From NCBI RefSeq assembly GCF_003994465.1, contig NZ_RZNX01000003.1:213280-277279 (forward strand): DNA of 64,000 nt, written 5' to 3'. Shown one piece after another: positions 53,051 to 62,980 of the stretch. Below the pieces are notes generated by a model, which was not told the origin of the DNA, searched no databases, and saw only the letters and a program-made list of their open reading frames with translations. The number at the start of each line of letters is the position of its first letter. The first letter of the stretch is position 1. The stretch is from Paenibacillus zeisoli (lineage in GTDB: Bacteria; Bacillota; Bacilli; Paenibacillales; Paenibacillaceae). Position numbers and translations under genes: made by a program.

Positions 53051-54309
53051 TACGCTTCACTCCCCTCGATGTAATTCAGCTTGTACAGCAGCCAGATGAA
53101 CGGCTCATCGACCCGGATCGGGCTGACGACACCTTGGAGCTTCTGATCGACGGGGTTGCTTCCGAGAGCCGAGACCGCGAAATAGGCGGTGTCTTTGAAG
53201 TACACATCCATCGTCCCTTTGAATGGACGATCGACTTTCTCGATCAAGTGGCGAACTTCACCGTCAATGTTCTCGAACTCCGTCAAGTTGAGCGTCCGGC
53301 GGTGGACGGCATTGTTGAAGATATTGCTATTTTTCTTAATGTATTCCCCTTCCTCGTCTGCCAGCGCATGCAGCATATCACTCTTCGTCAGTACGACCGC
53401 GGTTGGAATATCGGTCTTCCCTTTATCCTCATAGGCGATGAAATCCCCGAATAAAGTCAGCACCACATCGCGCGGTTCGTCATACTGCGACACCCACTCG
53501 CCGGGTTTGTCGCCATGCTTGATGCGGATCTTCTCGCGGATCGAACGGATCTGCAGGGGATCGACCATGAACAGAATGCCGGCGGAATTCTTGATATGCT
53601 GGCCGTGCAGTCCGAGGTAATCCTGATCCACCATGCCCTCACCCGCCACATCGAAGAACACCAGTGTCAGCGGCGGCTTGGATTCATCCTTGAATACGAA
53701 TTGGAAAATAAACGGCTCCTGCATCTTCTCCTTCTGCGTGGATGCGAGCAGGTCTCCCCGCTCGAACAGCGGCTCCTCGTAGGAGGAGCGGAACTTGCGG
53801 CTGATCTCGGCATTCAGCGGCATACAGGCCGCGCCAAAGTGGTCGGCGGTCTCATGCTGGAGCGTATGAATCAGCGAGGTCATATACACCGATTTCCCTG
53901 CCTGCGAGGCTCCGATAATCGAGATAATATTGCTCGGCACCTTCCCTGCCGTCACCGGCAGCTCGTTGTGACACCTTGGGCAGAGTCTGCGCCGGGTAAC
54001 CACACCGTACCGGTCACTGAGGCCAATAAGCACATTGTCCGAATACATGTGGTGCTCCTCATGAATATCTCGCGGGTGCAGAATCGCTTCAATATCATAG
54101 ACGGTATCCAGTCCGAAGCGCTCCCGGTATTTGTTCAGCTCATAGTCCTCGCCAAGGGCATAATCTTCATCGTCCTCCCGGTGATGAGCTGCCCGGAACA
54201 CCACTTCCTCCGGAGAGAATTTGCTGAAGCAGTAAGGACACACGATATCGTAGAAAAGCGGGCGCGGGGCCGGCTGAGGTTTCTTTTTGAACATATTGAA
54301 AAAACTCAT
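53050..54309 (-). CDS. Zinc-ribbon TRAFAC-type GTPase
   Basis: The 419-residue protein has an N-terminal zinc ribbon split by an insert (CPYC at 24-27 and CPRCHNEL at about 113-119), then a P-loop GTPase domain: Walker A GASQAGKS (about 131-138), switch region with DVAGEG (a DxxG motif) and TKSD for guanine specificity. This resembles the double-GTPase/GTPase-associated families found beside GAP1 proteins. Its stop overlaps the GAP1 start by one base, so the two are made together. GGAGGAAGG precedes the ATG. No membrane segment is present. Confidence 0.75.
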   Translation of the reverse strand: MSFFNMFKKKPQPAPRPLFYDIVCPYCFSKFSPEEVVFRAAHHREDDEDYALGEDYELNKYRERFGLDTVYDIEAILHPRDIHEEHHMYSDNVLIGLSDRYGVVTRRRLCPRCHNELPVTAGKVPSNIISIIGASQAGKSVYMTSLIHTLQHETADHFGAACMPLNAEISRKFRSSYEEPLFERGDLLASTQKEKMQEPFIFQFVFKDESKPPLTLVFFDVAGEGMVDQDYLGLHGQHIKNSAGILFMVDPLQIRSIREKIRIKHGDKPGEWVSQYDEPRDVVLTLFGDFIAYEDKGKTDIPTAVVLTKSDMLHALADEEGEYIKKNSNIFNNAVHRRTLNLTEFENIDGEVRHLIEKVDRPFKGTMDVYFKDTAYFAVSALGSNPVDQKLQGVVSPIRVDEPFIWLLYKLNYIEGSEA

Positions 54310-54334
54310 AACTTCCTTCCTCCTTCCATGCCTG

Positions 54335-54985
54335 TTATTCCGGAATTAGTACATACGTATGGCCATACCTGGGTCCATCCGTGAAGAACAACCGGACATG
54401 ATCCTGCTTGCCGACTTCGATGACAGGCAGTACATTTCTGCCTGCCGCAAACGGAGTAACGAACGGATAGACCGTTCCATCCTCCTTACTTGCCGGATAT
54501 CCGCCCTGCTTCTTCACATAACAGAGCACATCCTTGGCAATCGGAACCTCGGAGGTCACCGTAATCTGTACCGTCTTGTATTTACTGAACAGTCCGCTTT
54601 TCTCGCGGACCGAATAGTAGATTCTAGCCTTGCCCGTACTGGCTATGGTCCGGTTCCTTCCGTCACGCTGGCGAACCAGGACGACCTCACCCTGCTCGGT
54701 CCAACCGGCGAACACCGTATATTCAAGCTGACCGATCTCCTGAATCCGGTCATGGTAACCATTGTTGGCCTTATACTCATCGCGAGTGTACAGCCGAAGT
54801 GCGCTTAGCGGCGGAAGCTCTTCGGAAAATCCTGCTGCGCCAGCGCCAGCGGGTGCCTTGTGAATATACACGGACTGAATACCTTCAGGCCAGCGCCAGC
54901 GCAGGGTACATTTGTCCTCATCAACCCGGTGAGTCAGTTCACTGATTACCAGGGCAGATGGATTATCCCCATCGATCAACCGCAT
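54335..54985 (-). CDS. Uncharacterised 216-aa protein of the GTPase/VWA cluster
   Basis: ATG 54985 follows AGGAGG at eight bases and is preferred over an upstream ATG without a ribosome site. The protein is rich in beta strands (CTLRWRWPEGIQSVYIH, LEYTVFAGWTEQGEVVLV, ARIYYSVREKSG, KTVQITVTSEVP) and looks like two fibronectin- or Ig-like sandwiches without a signal peptide. No motif is recognised. It lies between the VWA and GTPase genes on the same strand with 25 bases to the GTPase gene, so it is part of that operon and perhaps an adaptor. Confidence 0.6.
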   Translation of the reverse strand: MRLIDGDNPSALVISELTHRVDEDKCTLRWRWPEGIQSVYIHKAPAGAGAAGFSEELPPLSALRLYTRDEYKANNGYHDRIQEIGQLEYTVFAGWTEQGEVVLVRQRDGRNRTIASTGKARIYYSVREKSGLFSKYKTVQITVTSEVPIAKDVLCYVKKQGGYPASKEDGTVYPFVTPFAAGRNVLPVIEVGKQDHVRLFFTDGPRYGHTYVLIPE

Positions 54986-55087
54986 GATTTTCGCCTCCTG
55001 TGGCTCTTGCTTGATGTCTAGTCTTTTTCTCATATGGAATGGACTCAAGATAAATAATTATGCCGTACAATGTTCTTTCTCAAGCTA

Positions 55088-56374
55088 TTAAAAACCCTTG
55101 CTGCGAGTATCGTTCGATCCCCCGGCGAAGCTTCCTACGCCTCGAGTCTGTCCGGCAAGCGCCCTTCCGCGGGAAGAGCGATAATGCTCCTTGATCGGCA
55201 CGATCCAGGCGAACAGCGTGATCACAGCGGCAAGCACCACGTCCGCTGTTAGACGGCAGAGTACATCGGCATGCTCGTGACCGCTGAGACCCAGCTCAAG
55301 AATGAGCCCGGCCAGCAGTCCAGAGACTGCACCGCCAATCCCAAAGCTTCGTGCCAGATACCGATTGTCGAACATCAGCCCGAGGGCAATTCCCAGCGCT
55401 ACGCCAATAATCAGCAGGGCTGCAATTCGCACAATCGCATAATAGACACTGTCTGCCGCAGGACCCGTTCGCTCGGTGATCAACGTGCGATCGCCAAGGG
55501 TATCGTAAATTTGCTGGAATACGAAGGATAGATTTCCCGCATTGGATACATCGCTGTAGCTTCCACCTGTCTGTGAAGCAATCGTCTGGAGCAGATTGGA
55601 GCCGCTGGAATCCACCAGATTCAGTCCAACCGTATTCACCGCAATATGACGGTTCTTATATTCAGCCAAGGTGCTGTTCAGATCCACATTGCTGACACCG
55701 TCAGACAGCAGAATAACCATCGTGCCTTGACCGCCCTGGCTCTGGTCTGTGATATGCTTCATCGTCTCCGTCAGGGCAAGCCCGATGTTGGTTCCCCCAT
55801 CTGTTGAAGGAATGGAATCGATAGCGGACTTGACCCCGGTTCTCGCAGCCTGATCACTCAGGCGGACGAAAGGCTGTATGATATTGGCTCCATCGTTGAA
55901 TGTGATGACAGCGACTCTTTTGTCCCCGTCCATCTTGTCTACGAGCTTCTTGGCCGCCTCATAGCGATCATTCTTCGGATCGTTCTGCTTCATGCTCCCG
56001 GAGCTGTCGATCACCATGGCGATATCCTTGACCTGCTTTACGCCTCCGCCATTCAGTTCATAGACGAACTCCAGCGCAAGGGAGACTACGAACAACATCA
56101 CCAGAGTGGCAGGTACAAGCAGCTTCCACGAAGCATCCACATAGCGCTGGCGCCAGGAGGTTCCGTTAAGCCGTGGCAGGATCATCTCCGCAATCAGGCA
56201 GGAGAGTCCCACCGACAGGGCAAGGATTCCGAAATATAGACCTATGATCAGCAGATTAGGCCACTTTCCGCCCAATTCAGCGAGCAGCCACTCCCCGATG
56301 GCGAAGCCGATTACCCCTCCAATCAGACTGAACAATGTTAAGAGCAGATTGAATTTACGCTGCATTGTAGGCAT
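55088..56374 (-). CDS. Membrane protein with von Willebrand factor A domain
   Basis: The 428-residue protein has three N-terminal membrane helices, then a VWA domain (about 115-300) with an intact metal-ion-dependent adhesion site: DSSGS near residue 123, the threonine in TDGGTNIG and aspartate in LLSDGVSNVD. Three or four more helices and a short Gly/Arg/Ser tail follow. VWA domains bind partner proteins through a metal ion; here the partners may be the GTPase and GAP1-like protein encoded downstream. It is the first gene after the gap that contains two copies of the dispersed element, so it may have its own promoter. Confidence 0.85.
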   Translation of the reverse strand: MPTMQRKFNLLLTLFSLIGGVIGFAIGEWLLAELGGKWPNLLIIGLYFGILALSVGLSCLIAEMILPRLNGTSWRQRYVDASWKLLVPATLVMLFVVSLALEFVYELNGGGVKQVKDIAMVIDSSGSMKQNDPKNDRYEAAKKLVDKMDGDKRVAVITFNDGANIIQPFVRLSDQAARTGVKSAIDSIPSTDGGTNIGLALTETMKHITDQSQGGQGTMVILLSDGVSNVDLNSTLAEYKNRHIAVNTVGLNLVDSSGSNLLQTIASQTGGSYSDVSNAGNLSFVFQQIYDTLGDRTLITERTGPAADSVYYAIVRIAALLIIGVALGIALGLMFDNRYLARSFGIGGAVSGLLAGLILELGLSGHEHADVLCRLTADVVLAAVITLFAWIVPIKEHYRSSRGRALAGQTRGVGSFAGGSNDTRSKGF

Positions 56375-56499
56375 GCACCCTTTCTATAAGTCATCCGGTT
56401 GGATGGAAAACCAGCGAGTTTCTACGCCACTATTCATCCTAGGATGGAGAAATTAGGCGAATCAAGATGAAGCTGAACTTTTGGTGCACATATCGGGCA

Positions 56500-56760
56500 A
56501 AGATGAAGCTAAACCCTGTATGCACATGCCAGGCAGCCGTGTGAAATGTTCTTCCGATCGCTGTTGCGCCCAGATTTCTTTATTAAATTTATAAAAGGTA
56601 AGAATCCGGGCACAAAGGACATGCTTCCGATGCAGCTTTCTTTCAGAAAGCTTGTAGGCGAGCGCTCTGCTTCTCCAGAATCATTTCACACTCTTGCCCA
56701 GGAGCAATTCTTAAGTTCAAAATATATAGCGACTACCTCCGCTATTTTTTATCTCCGGAT
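56500..56760 (+). repeat. Tandem duplication, first unit (contains structured element copy 2, 56539-56691)
   Basis: This unit runs from GATGAAGCT to ATCTCCGGAT and is repeated with changes at 56780-57001. The element inside has outer stem GTGTGAAATG/CATTTCACAC, left core CGATCGCTGTTG, inner stem GCGCCCAGATT/AATCCGGGCAC and right core CAAAGG...CTTCTCCAGAATC. The right core is split by about 40 extra bases containing the hairpin AGCTTTCT-ttc-AGAAAGCT, absent from the second unit. Confidence 0.75.
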
Positions 56761-56779
56761 GAAAACCCAGCAACAAATT

Positions 56780-57001
56780 AGAGTGAAGCTGAACTATTCT
56801 ATTGATGCACAATCAGGCAGCCGTGTGAAATGTTCCTCCGATCGCTGTTGCGCCCAGATTTCTTATTTGAATTTATACAAGGGAAAAATCCGGGCACAAA
56901 GGCGAGCGCTCCGCTTCTCCAGAATCATTTCACACTCTTGCCCAGGAGCAATTCTTAAGCTCGCTTATATATCGATTACCTCCGCTATTTTTTCATCCCT
57001 A
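56780..57001 (+). repeat. Tandem duplication, second unit (contains structured element copy 3, 56823-56935)
   Basis: This unit matches the one at 56500 over its whole length, from AGTGAAGCTGAAC to CTCCGCTATTTTTTCATCCC. The element copy is uninterrupted: outer stem GTGTGAAATG/CATTTCACAC, core CGATCGCTGTTG and CAAAGGCGAGCGCTCCGCTTC. The whole 636-base gap between the VWA and 858-aa genes has no plausible gene besides these units. Confidence 0.75.
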
Positions 57002-57010
57002 GATAACCAT

Positions 57011-59587
57011 TCAACGCAGCTCCGGCAGCAGCTTTGGATCGGTGCTATGAAACTCATATCCGTTCTGGATATAGGTCTCGTAGTAGACTTTTCCGTTCCT
57101 GTAGAACATCAGGTCCTCTAGGTGAAAGCCGCCCATAATGCACAGCTTTTCGACCCCGCTGCTCCGGTTCTCATGGACCATGCCAAGCTTGTAGATCCGG
57201 GAGGTCTCATCCGCGCCCAGTGCGTACCGCATGAACTCACTGCCCGCATCCCCGAAGAAATACTTCTCCTCATAGCGGTGCTCATGTGTATAATCGAACA
57301 GCCGCACATGAATCACGGCGTGCTCTTCAAGGGTACGGTACAGCTTCTTAAATAGCTCATCCTTGGAGAGCACCTGCTTATTGTTGTACTCAACCGTCAC
57401 ATTGGCCCGCCGCAGCAGCTCCTCCTCGAACGTCTGCGAGAACGGCTCACTGGTGAGGATATCTCTGCGGCATACCGCGATCATACGCTCTGTTAAGCCC
57501 TGAATACCCCCACTCAGCATCTCGGCGGGACTGCCCATATAACGGTCCTGGAACAGAATGTCCGCTCCCCGGCGTGCCTCCAGCTCGATCAGGACATCCG
57601 CGGTAACCCGCTCATAATACTCCATGATGTTCTGGCCAATGTAGTCATCAGCCAGCCGAATGCTCTGAAGCGCGCTGCTCCGCAGGGTATCTTCGAGCTC
57701 CTCAAGCTGCTGTGTCATCTTCCTGAACCGATCATGAAGCAGATCCAGCCCCACTTCATATTGACGGGCCAGCTTAAGCTCCATTTCAAGCCGGAGAATA
57801 TACAGTTTAAGCGCATAGATATGATCGATAAAATACCGGATGAAGCTGCGCACATTGTGCTTATCCATCATCGGCAGCCGCTGAAAAGGCTGGTCGTGCA
57901 CCAGACCCTGATAGGTCTGGACCAGCTCCGCCTTCGCGGATTCCACCTGCCCCGCCAGCTCACGGATCCGTGAGCGGTAAGCCTCGCGCAGGCTGCCTGA
58001 GCCGCCTGCTTCATCTGTCCACTCCGCCAGGTGAAACAGACCCACCTGCGGGTGAAGAGCCCGGCTCCTGCGGACCGTGGCTTCTAGTTCCTCATCCAGC
58101 CGGAGCGCGGCCAGCGCTCTATCCGCTTCACGAACATAGTTGCCCTGGAAATACAGCTCGCCGCCATCCCCGAACAGCGCCGCTTCCGCTTCCTGCAGCG
58201 TCATCGACTTCAAGGAAGAGTAGCTGACCCCGTGGGTCATCATGCCATTCATGTCATCCAGCCGCGTCTCGTCCGGGACGATCCGCCGCGCCTGCTCGGC
58301 GAGTGAATCCGGGTCCAGACCGAAGAAGCTGAGCTTATCGCTGTTTTTCCATTCCAGCGGGCCGTTCATCCGCTGGATAAGCTGTCGGTAGAAGTGGTAA
58401 AGCACGGTCAGCGCAATGGACTCATTCGGACGCTTTACCTTGGAGAATCCGGCGGAGACGTAACCTTGGCGGCCGGATTCAGTCATGATGTTATTTTTAA
58501 AGCTCATGTTATTGTAGGCTGCACCCGAGACCGAGTCATACAGCGAATCTTTCTTCTGACGGTTCTTCAGCAGGCTGATCTGGGAGATGATCTCGTCATT
58601 ATCCCGCAGCCCGCCGGGCGAGCTGACCCCGCGCTCGTTCTTGTCAGACAGCACGTAGACCAGATCAAATAGAGGAGAAGCAGAATGTGTAACCGGGATG
58701 GAGAGTCCATCCTCCGTCATGAGCAGCGGTCCCGAGAAGGTATAATCAGACTGCTGCATCATATCCAGTTCTCTCAGAAAAGCGATCCCCGCAGCCCCGC
58801 TGTACCCGAACGCCTCCGCATCTTCCCTTTCGCTGATGAGGGTGAACAAGTCGGTCTGGACCGACTTGAAAGACTGGCCGAAGATCGTATTTGCCAGCAC
58901 CGTAACTTCCGGTACGAATACGTTCAGCGGATCCCCCGCCTGTGTAATGACAGACAGATGAATACGATCGAATGAAGAGTATAAGCGCCCATAATCTGCG
59001 ATCCGCTGACTGACACGGCGCAGCGCCCTGTTCAATTCCAGCACGGAGCCCGGCTCCTGATAAAATGCTCGGTACGTATCCGGCCGAAGGGTTTTCACAT
59101 TGATCTCTGACTCTTCCGACTTGATGCGGGGTATGCGGTACCGCACAACCCGAGGATGCTCCCGCTCCCACTTCCGTGCTCCTTCTTCATCTCGTTCTCC
59201 TTCTCGTACTCTCACTCCCTCTAATTCTCTTATTCCATCCCGTTCGCCATCTTCTACTCTTAATCCATATCGTTCTCTTTCGCTATCTCTTGCGCCATCT
59301 CGTTCTCCGCCTGGCACCTTCCCTTCCCCATAAGAAGGGGAAAAGGCGGCCGTAACCCCTGCCGCCGCTCCCTCCTGTGAAGTCAGATGGAAATACATGA
59401 CTCCTGCACTGTTATCCCATTTTTTATCATGAATCCGAATGATCGGATCAATGGCATCTGCCACCTTATCGCCAATGAACAGGTACACTGCAGGGTAATG
59501 AATGCTGCTCTGGTCATCCTGCTTCCCGGTCAGACCTTCCTCAGCCGCCGCGTAATCGGCCGCATACTGTTCCAGTAGCTGTCTCAT
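57011..59587 (-). CDS. Uncharacterised 858-aa partner of the tubulin-like protein
   Basis: ATG 59587 comes three bases after the tubulin-like stop codon, so the two are probably coupled. I recognise no domain. The sequence shows an N-terminal strand-rich region (AVYLFIGDKVADAIDPIIRI), a repetitive charged stretch at about 89-139 rich in Arg, Glu and Gly (GERD, RERE, VREGERD), a mixed central part, a long helical region with coiled-coil character at about 560-690 and a beta-rich C-terminus (FHLEDLMFYRNGKVYYETYI). There is no signal peptide or membrane helix. It is likely a cytoplasmic partner or regulator of the tubulin-like filament protein. Confidence 0.65.
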   Translation of the reverse strand: MRQLLEQYAADYAAAEEGLTGKQDDQSSIHYPAVYLFIGDKVADAIDPIIRIHDKKWDNSAGVMYFHLTSQEGAAAGVTAAFSPSYGEGKVPGGERDGARDSERERYGLRVEDGERDGIRELEGVRVREGERDEEGARKWEREHPRVVRYRIPRIKSEESEINVKTLRPDTYRAFYQEPGSVLELNRALRRVSQRIADYGRLYSSFDRIHLSVITQAGDPLNVFVPEVTVLANTIFGQSFKSVQTDLFTLISEREDAEAFGYSGAAGIAFLRELDMMQQSDYTFSGPLLMTEDGLSIPVTHSASPLFDLVYVLSDKNERGVSSPGGLRDNDEIISQISLLKNRQKKDSLYDSVSGAAYNNMSFKNNIMTESGRQGYVSAGFSKVKRPNESIALTVLYHFYRQLIQRMNGPLEWKNSDKLSFFGLDPDSLAEQARRIVPDETRLDDMNGMMTHGVSYSSLKSMTLQEAEAALFGDGGELYFQGNYVREADRALAALRLDEELEATVRRSRALHPQVGLFHLAEWTDEAGGSGSLREAYRSRIRELAGQVESAKAELVQTYQGLVHDQPFQRLPMMDKHNVRSFIRYFIDHIYALKLYILRLEMELKLARQYEVGLDLLHDRFRKMTQQLEELEDTLRSSALQSIRLADDYIGQNIMEYYERVTADVLIELEARRGADILFQDRYMGSPAEMLSGGIQGLTERMIAVCRRDILTSEPFSQTFEEELLRRANVTVEYNNKQVLSKDELFKKLYRTLEEHAVIHVRLFDYTHEHRYEEKYFFGDAGSEFMRYALGADETSRIYKLGMVHENRSSGVEKLCIMGGFHLEDLMFYRNGKVYYETYIQNGYEFHSTDPKLLPELR

Positions 59588-59590
59588 AGG

Positions 59591-62500
59591 CTACTTCAAC
59601 CTTCTGCGAATATCGCTGAGCTTGGTGGTCATTTGCTTGTAGAACTGGTAAGCTTCCTCTCCGTTCGCAAGCTCCACCCGTTCATATTCCAGGCGGTCTC
59701 TTGCATCCAAGAACGCTTCATACAGCTCATCCAGCTTGGACAGGAGCGGAGTAATATCCTCGGAAGCCGTTAGCTCCGCGTCTCTGCGGGACGCCTTGCG
59801 CAGCAGGGTACTGCGGCTCTTCTCGTCCAGGGCGCGGAAGCTTCCATACACTTCGAACTCGGCAAAATTCCGGCTTTTCATCAGATTCGCGAACGGCTCC
59901 CAAGCTTCTTCCTCCTCGTCACGATCGTACACGTACAAAGCGCCCTTTTTCGTAATCGTACTTGTATATAAGGCTTCAATGAATTGATCCAGCCACTTTT
60001 CCTCATCCTGATGCTGTCCGAGCAAGGCCTCCAGAGCAGCCGCCTGCTCCTGGATCGCCTTGTACTTCGCAAGCTCCTCGCGGACACGGGTGATCAGCTC
60101 TGGTGAACGGATCAGGTTCTCCTTGGCCATATCCTCATTAATGCTGCCAAAAATATCCTTGCTTCCCTCGCGCTCAAGCCCCTGGGACAGCAGCCGCTTC
60201 AGCTCGCCCAGCGCCCGCTTCACCTCACCGAGATTCGGTTTGTTGGAAGAGACTTGCATATCATAGGCGCGCAGCACATCAGACAAACTGAACGGCTTGG
60301 TTAGAACAACCTCGTACCGGTTGCTGGTGTTCTGGTCAATCCCTTTCTCTGCAATGACCTTCAGCTCAAGCGCCTGATCGAATTCACTGCGTACCCGGGC
60401 GTTGTAGGCCTGCACCCGCGGATTGGCATACACATCTCCCCATGATTTCTCTGGAATCGGAGATGGCAGGTAAGTCCAGTTCGTCTTGTCGGTCTGCACC
60501 AGGTGACGACCGATGCCTTCCTTGTCAAGAATCGTACGTTCATAGCTCTCTTCATAGACCTTCAGCGGCGTGTAGACGAAGAGCGGTACCCCGTTCTTCG
60601 TATTCAACCAGAAGATCCGGTTCTTGACTTCGCTTTCTTTTACGGTGAAATGGGACTTGCCCACTGCATTGTTCTGGTAATTCTTAATCCCTTTGAGGAT
60701 GCTTGGCGCCTGAACCGGCACCGAGACGAAGCCCCAGGATGGAAAATACAGATTGCCGGCGCTGTTGCTCAAATGGAAGACCGGAACCGCCTCATCATCC
60801 AGCTTGCTGGCGATATTGCGCTCCACGAACTTCTCAATCGATTCATCCTGGCCGTATTTCATCAGCAGGAAATCTTCCATCGATTGCGTGATCAAATCCC
60901 CAAATTTGTCGGTCAGGAACTCGCTGATCGAGCTGACAATGTCAATCTCCTGCTCCTTGATCCATTGATTAGAGTGATCCAGCAGCTCCTGCGAGAAATC
61001 GCGGATCAGATCATCCACATCCTTCGATTCCATGAGGCTGCCCACCACTTGAGAAATATCCGGCACGCTGACGATATTCCAATAGTACGTCTTGTTCCCC
61101 TTATGATCCTCCTGCTCTTCCCCGTTCAGAAGGATGTCTCCATTCTTGGCAAAAATCGAATTCAGCGCGTTCAGAATCTCCGTGAACACATTGTAAATCC
61201 GGGTATTCTCCTTGTTCAGCAGATCGTACAGGTCCTCGTAAAATTCAATCATCTGCTCCGTGCGTTCCACATCGGCATGCAGCCAATATTCATTGATCTT
61301 CGCTTCAATATAAGCGTTCTTCTTCTTGTCTTTGGACACGAAGGCGCTCTTGGCATCGCCAAGCTTCTCGTCCGACTGGTCTCTGGCCGCTTCAATATCA
61401 CGTGGAATCCGCGTCAGGTTCTCGCGGAGCGTCTCGATGTAGGACAGCAGCATTTTGAGGAGGCTGAAGCCCTTTTCGGTATAGATTAGACGGGAGACAT
61501 AGAACGGACCCTGTTCCGGATGCAGGAACAACCTGCGGATCTGATCCGTGAATTGCCCTACAATTTCACCCGGAAGCTGCTTCTTCGCTTTAATGTATTC
61601 CTCGCGAGCCCGAGTAAGGAAGTTCTGCTCCAGCTCGGTATCCATATTAACCACCTGCTGCTTGACCACGTTGTTGTAGCTCAGTCGCTCGCTGTTCTGG
61701 TAGCCCGGAAGCGGCTCGGGTACGCGGGACTCGAACGTCTTGACCATCGTATCCAGGTCGATGCCAAGCTTGCGGGCGAACTTTTCCACATCGTCTTGGG
61801 TCGGTGCTTTCTCGAACATCTTCTCCATTTTGCCGAACAAACGGAAAGCCAGGTAAGTAGTCATCTCCTCAATCGGCAGGACTGCTGACGAGGCACCAAT
61901 AATGTTGTATTCATAGTTGGCCGGATACAGCTTGTTCATCTGCGCAATATTCGTGCGAATGTTGCTGATATAGTCATGGATGGCGAATTCCTCGCCGGAC
62001 TGTTTCTCTTCACTGGCCATAAAGTTCGTAATGTTCTCTGCCGTTACGTTCATGCAGTAGTCGTAGGCGTTCTCCAGCAGCTTGCCTTCAGTATTCGTGG
62101 CCGAAATCAGATGGCATAGATTGAACGGCGGCAGCGGGGAATTTACGTTCAGAATATTCCCGTACTGCTGACGGAACCGCTCGCCGCGACTGTCCACATT
62201 CATCCAATAGTCGAGCTCTTTCAGTGCGGCATAGCCGTTCTTTTTAATATATTCACGGGTATGCTCACTTAAGGACTTGCTGGCCAGATTAATATCCGGT
62301 GTGAACAAATAGCCTAGCGTATTTACGCGGTCAATCCCCGCCGAGCCGTGGTCCCTCTCGATAATGCCGCGGACAATGTAGGCAATATCCAGGAACGTCC
62401 CGCTGCCTGTACCCCCGGACAATCCCGTGAGCAGGAACACCATCAGCTTCTTGTTGGTGCCGACGGACAGCGTTTTGATCTTCTTATCAATGGCCTGAAC

Positions 62501-62980
62501 CACCTGATTAATCTTCGTAAAAAGCAGCAGTCTCCCCGCCTGCCGCACCCCTGCGGCACCGTTCATGCCGTCGGTGATACTGAGCTCTGGCGACAGCCAG
62601 TCTGTAATGTAAGGCTCAAGAATACTGCGATTCTGCAGCAAACCGCCGATCTCGGCATTGGACAGCAGCACGAATTCGTTGATCGGATCGAGGCCGATGC
62701 CTTTGTAGCGTTTGCCGCGGTCCTGCTCGTTCGTCTCAAAAGCAAGGAATTCGACATTGTCCGGCTTCTCCTGTCTCTTCTTAGAGATCGGATCCTCTGG
62801 CAGCTTGAATCTGCGGTTAATCTGATATTTCAGCCGCAGCAGGGCATCTATTCCCGTTCCGCCAAGGCCGATGATGAGGATCGGATTGTCGATGGTATCG
62901 ACGCGAATCTTCTCACTGACGATCCCCCCGCCCAATGATACGTCGAGCTGCTGAATATGTTCTCTTACTACCGGTTTCAT
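59591..62980 (-). CDS. Large tubulin-like GTPase (Tubulin_2 type)
   Basis: The 1129-residue protein has a tubulin/FtsZ-like nucleotide fold: NPILIIGLGGTGIDALLRL at the start (about 31-49) and the signature LSGGTGSGTFLDIAY at about 187-200, which binds the GTP phosphates. The remaining 900 residues are mostly helical with charged stretches and have no known domain. Such long tubulin-like proteins occur in bacterial clusters with VWA proteins and GTPases, and are thought to polymerise or act as NTP-driven switches. It is the first gene of the cluster, starting behind GGGGG, with a 1-kb gene-free region upstream. Confidence 0.85.
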   Translation of the reverse strand: MKPVVREHIQQLDVSLGGGIVSEKIRVDTIDNPILIIGLGGTGIDALLRLKYQINRRFKLPEDPISKKRQEKPDNVEFLAFETNEQDRGKRYKGIGLDPINEFVLLSNAEIGGLLQNRSILEPYITDWLSPELSITDGMNGAAGVRQAGRLLLFTKINQVVQAIDKKIKTLSVGTNKKLMVFLLTGLSGGTGSGTFLDIAYIVRGIIERDHGSAGIDRVNTLGYLFTPDINLASKSLSEHTREYIKKNGYAALKELDYWMNVDSRGERFRQQYGNILNVNSPLPPFNLCHLISATNTEGKLLENAYDYCMNVTAENITNFMASEEKQSGEEFAIHDYISNIRTNIAQMNKLYPANYEYNIIGASSAVLPIEEMTTYLAFRLFGKMEKMFEKAPTQDDVEKFARKLGIDLDTMVKTFESRVPEPLPGYQNSERLSYNNVVKQQVVNMDTELEQNFLTRAREEYIKAKKQLPGEIVGQFTDQIRRLFLHPEQGPFYVSRLIYTEKGFSLLKMLLSYIETLRENLTRIPRDIEAARDQSDEKLGDAKSAFVSKDKKKNAYIEAKINEYWLHADVERTEQMIEFYEDLYDLLNKENTRIYNVFTEILNALNSIFAKNGDILLNGEEQEDHKGNKTYYWNIVSVPDISQVVGSLMESKDVDDLIRDFSQELLDHSNQWIKEQEIDIVSSISEFLTDKFGDLITQSMEDFLLMKYGQDESIEKFVERNIASKLDDEAVPVFHLSNSAGNLYFPSWGFVSVPVQAPSILKGIKNYQNNAVGKSHFTVKESEVKNRIFWLNTKNGVPLFVYTPLKVYEESYERTILDKEGIGRHLVQTDKTNWTYLPSPIPEKSWGDVYANPRVQAYNARVRSEFDQALELKVIAEKGIDQNTSNRYEVVLTKPFSLSDVLRAYDMQVSSNKPNLGEVKRALGELKRLLSQGLEREGSKDIFGSINEDMAKENLIRSPELITRVREELAKYKAIQEQAAALEALLGQHQDEEKWLDQFIEALYTSTITKKGALYVYDRDEEEEAWEPFANLMKSRNFAEFEVYGSFRALDEKSRSTLLRKASRRDAELTASEDITPLLSKLDELYEAFLDARDRLEYERVELANGEEAYQFYKQMTTKLSDIRRRLK

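Noticed and set aside
60503..61489. Antisense frame of 328 codons inside the tubulin-like gene
   Set aside because: It is opposite to a gene with a clear tubulin signature and has no ribosome site.
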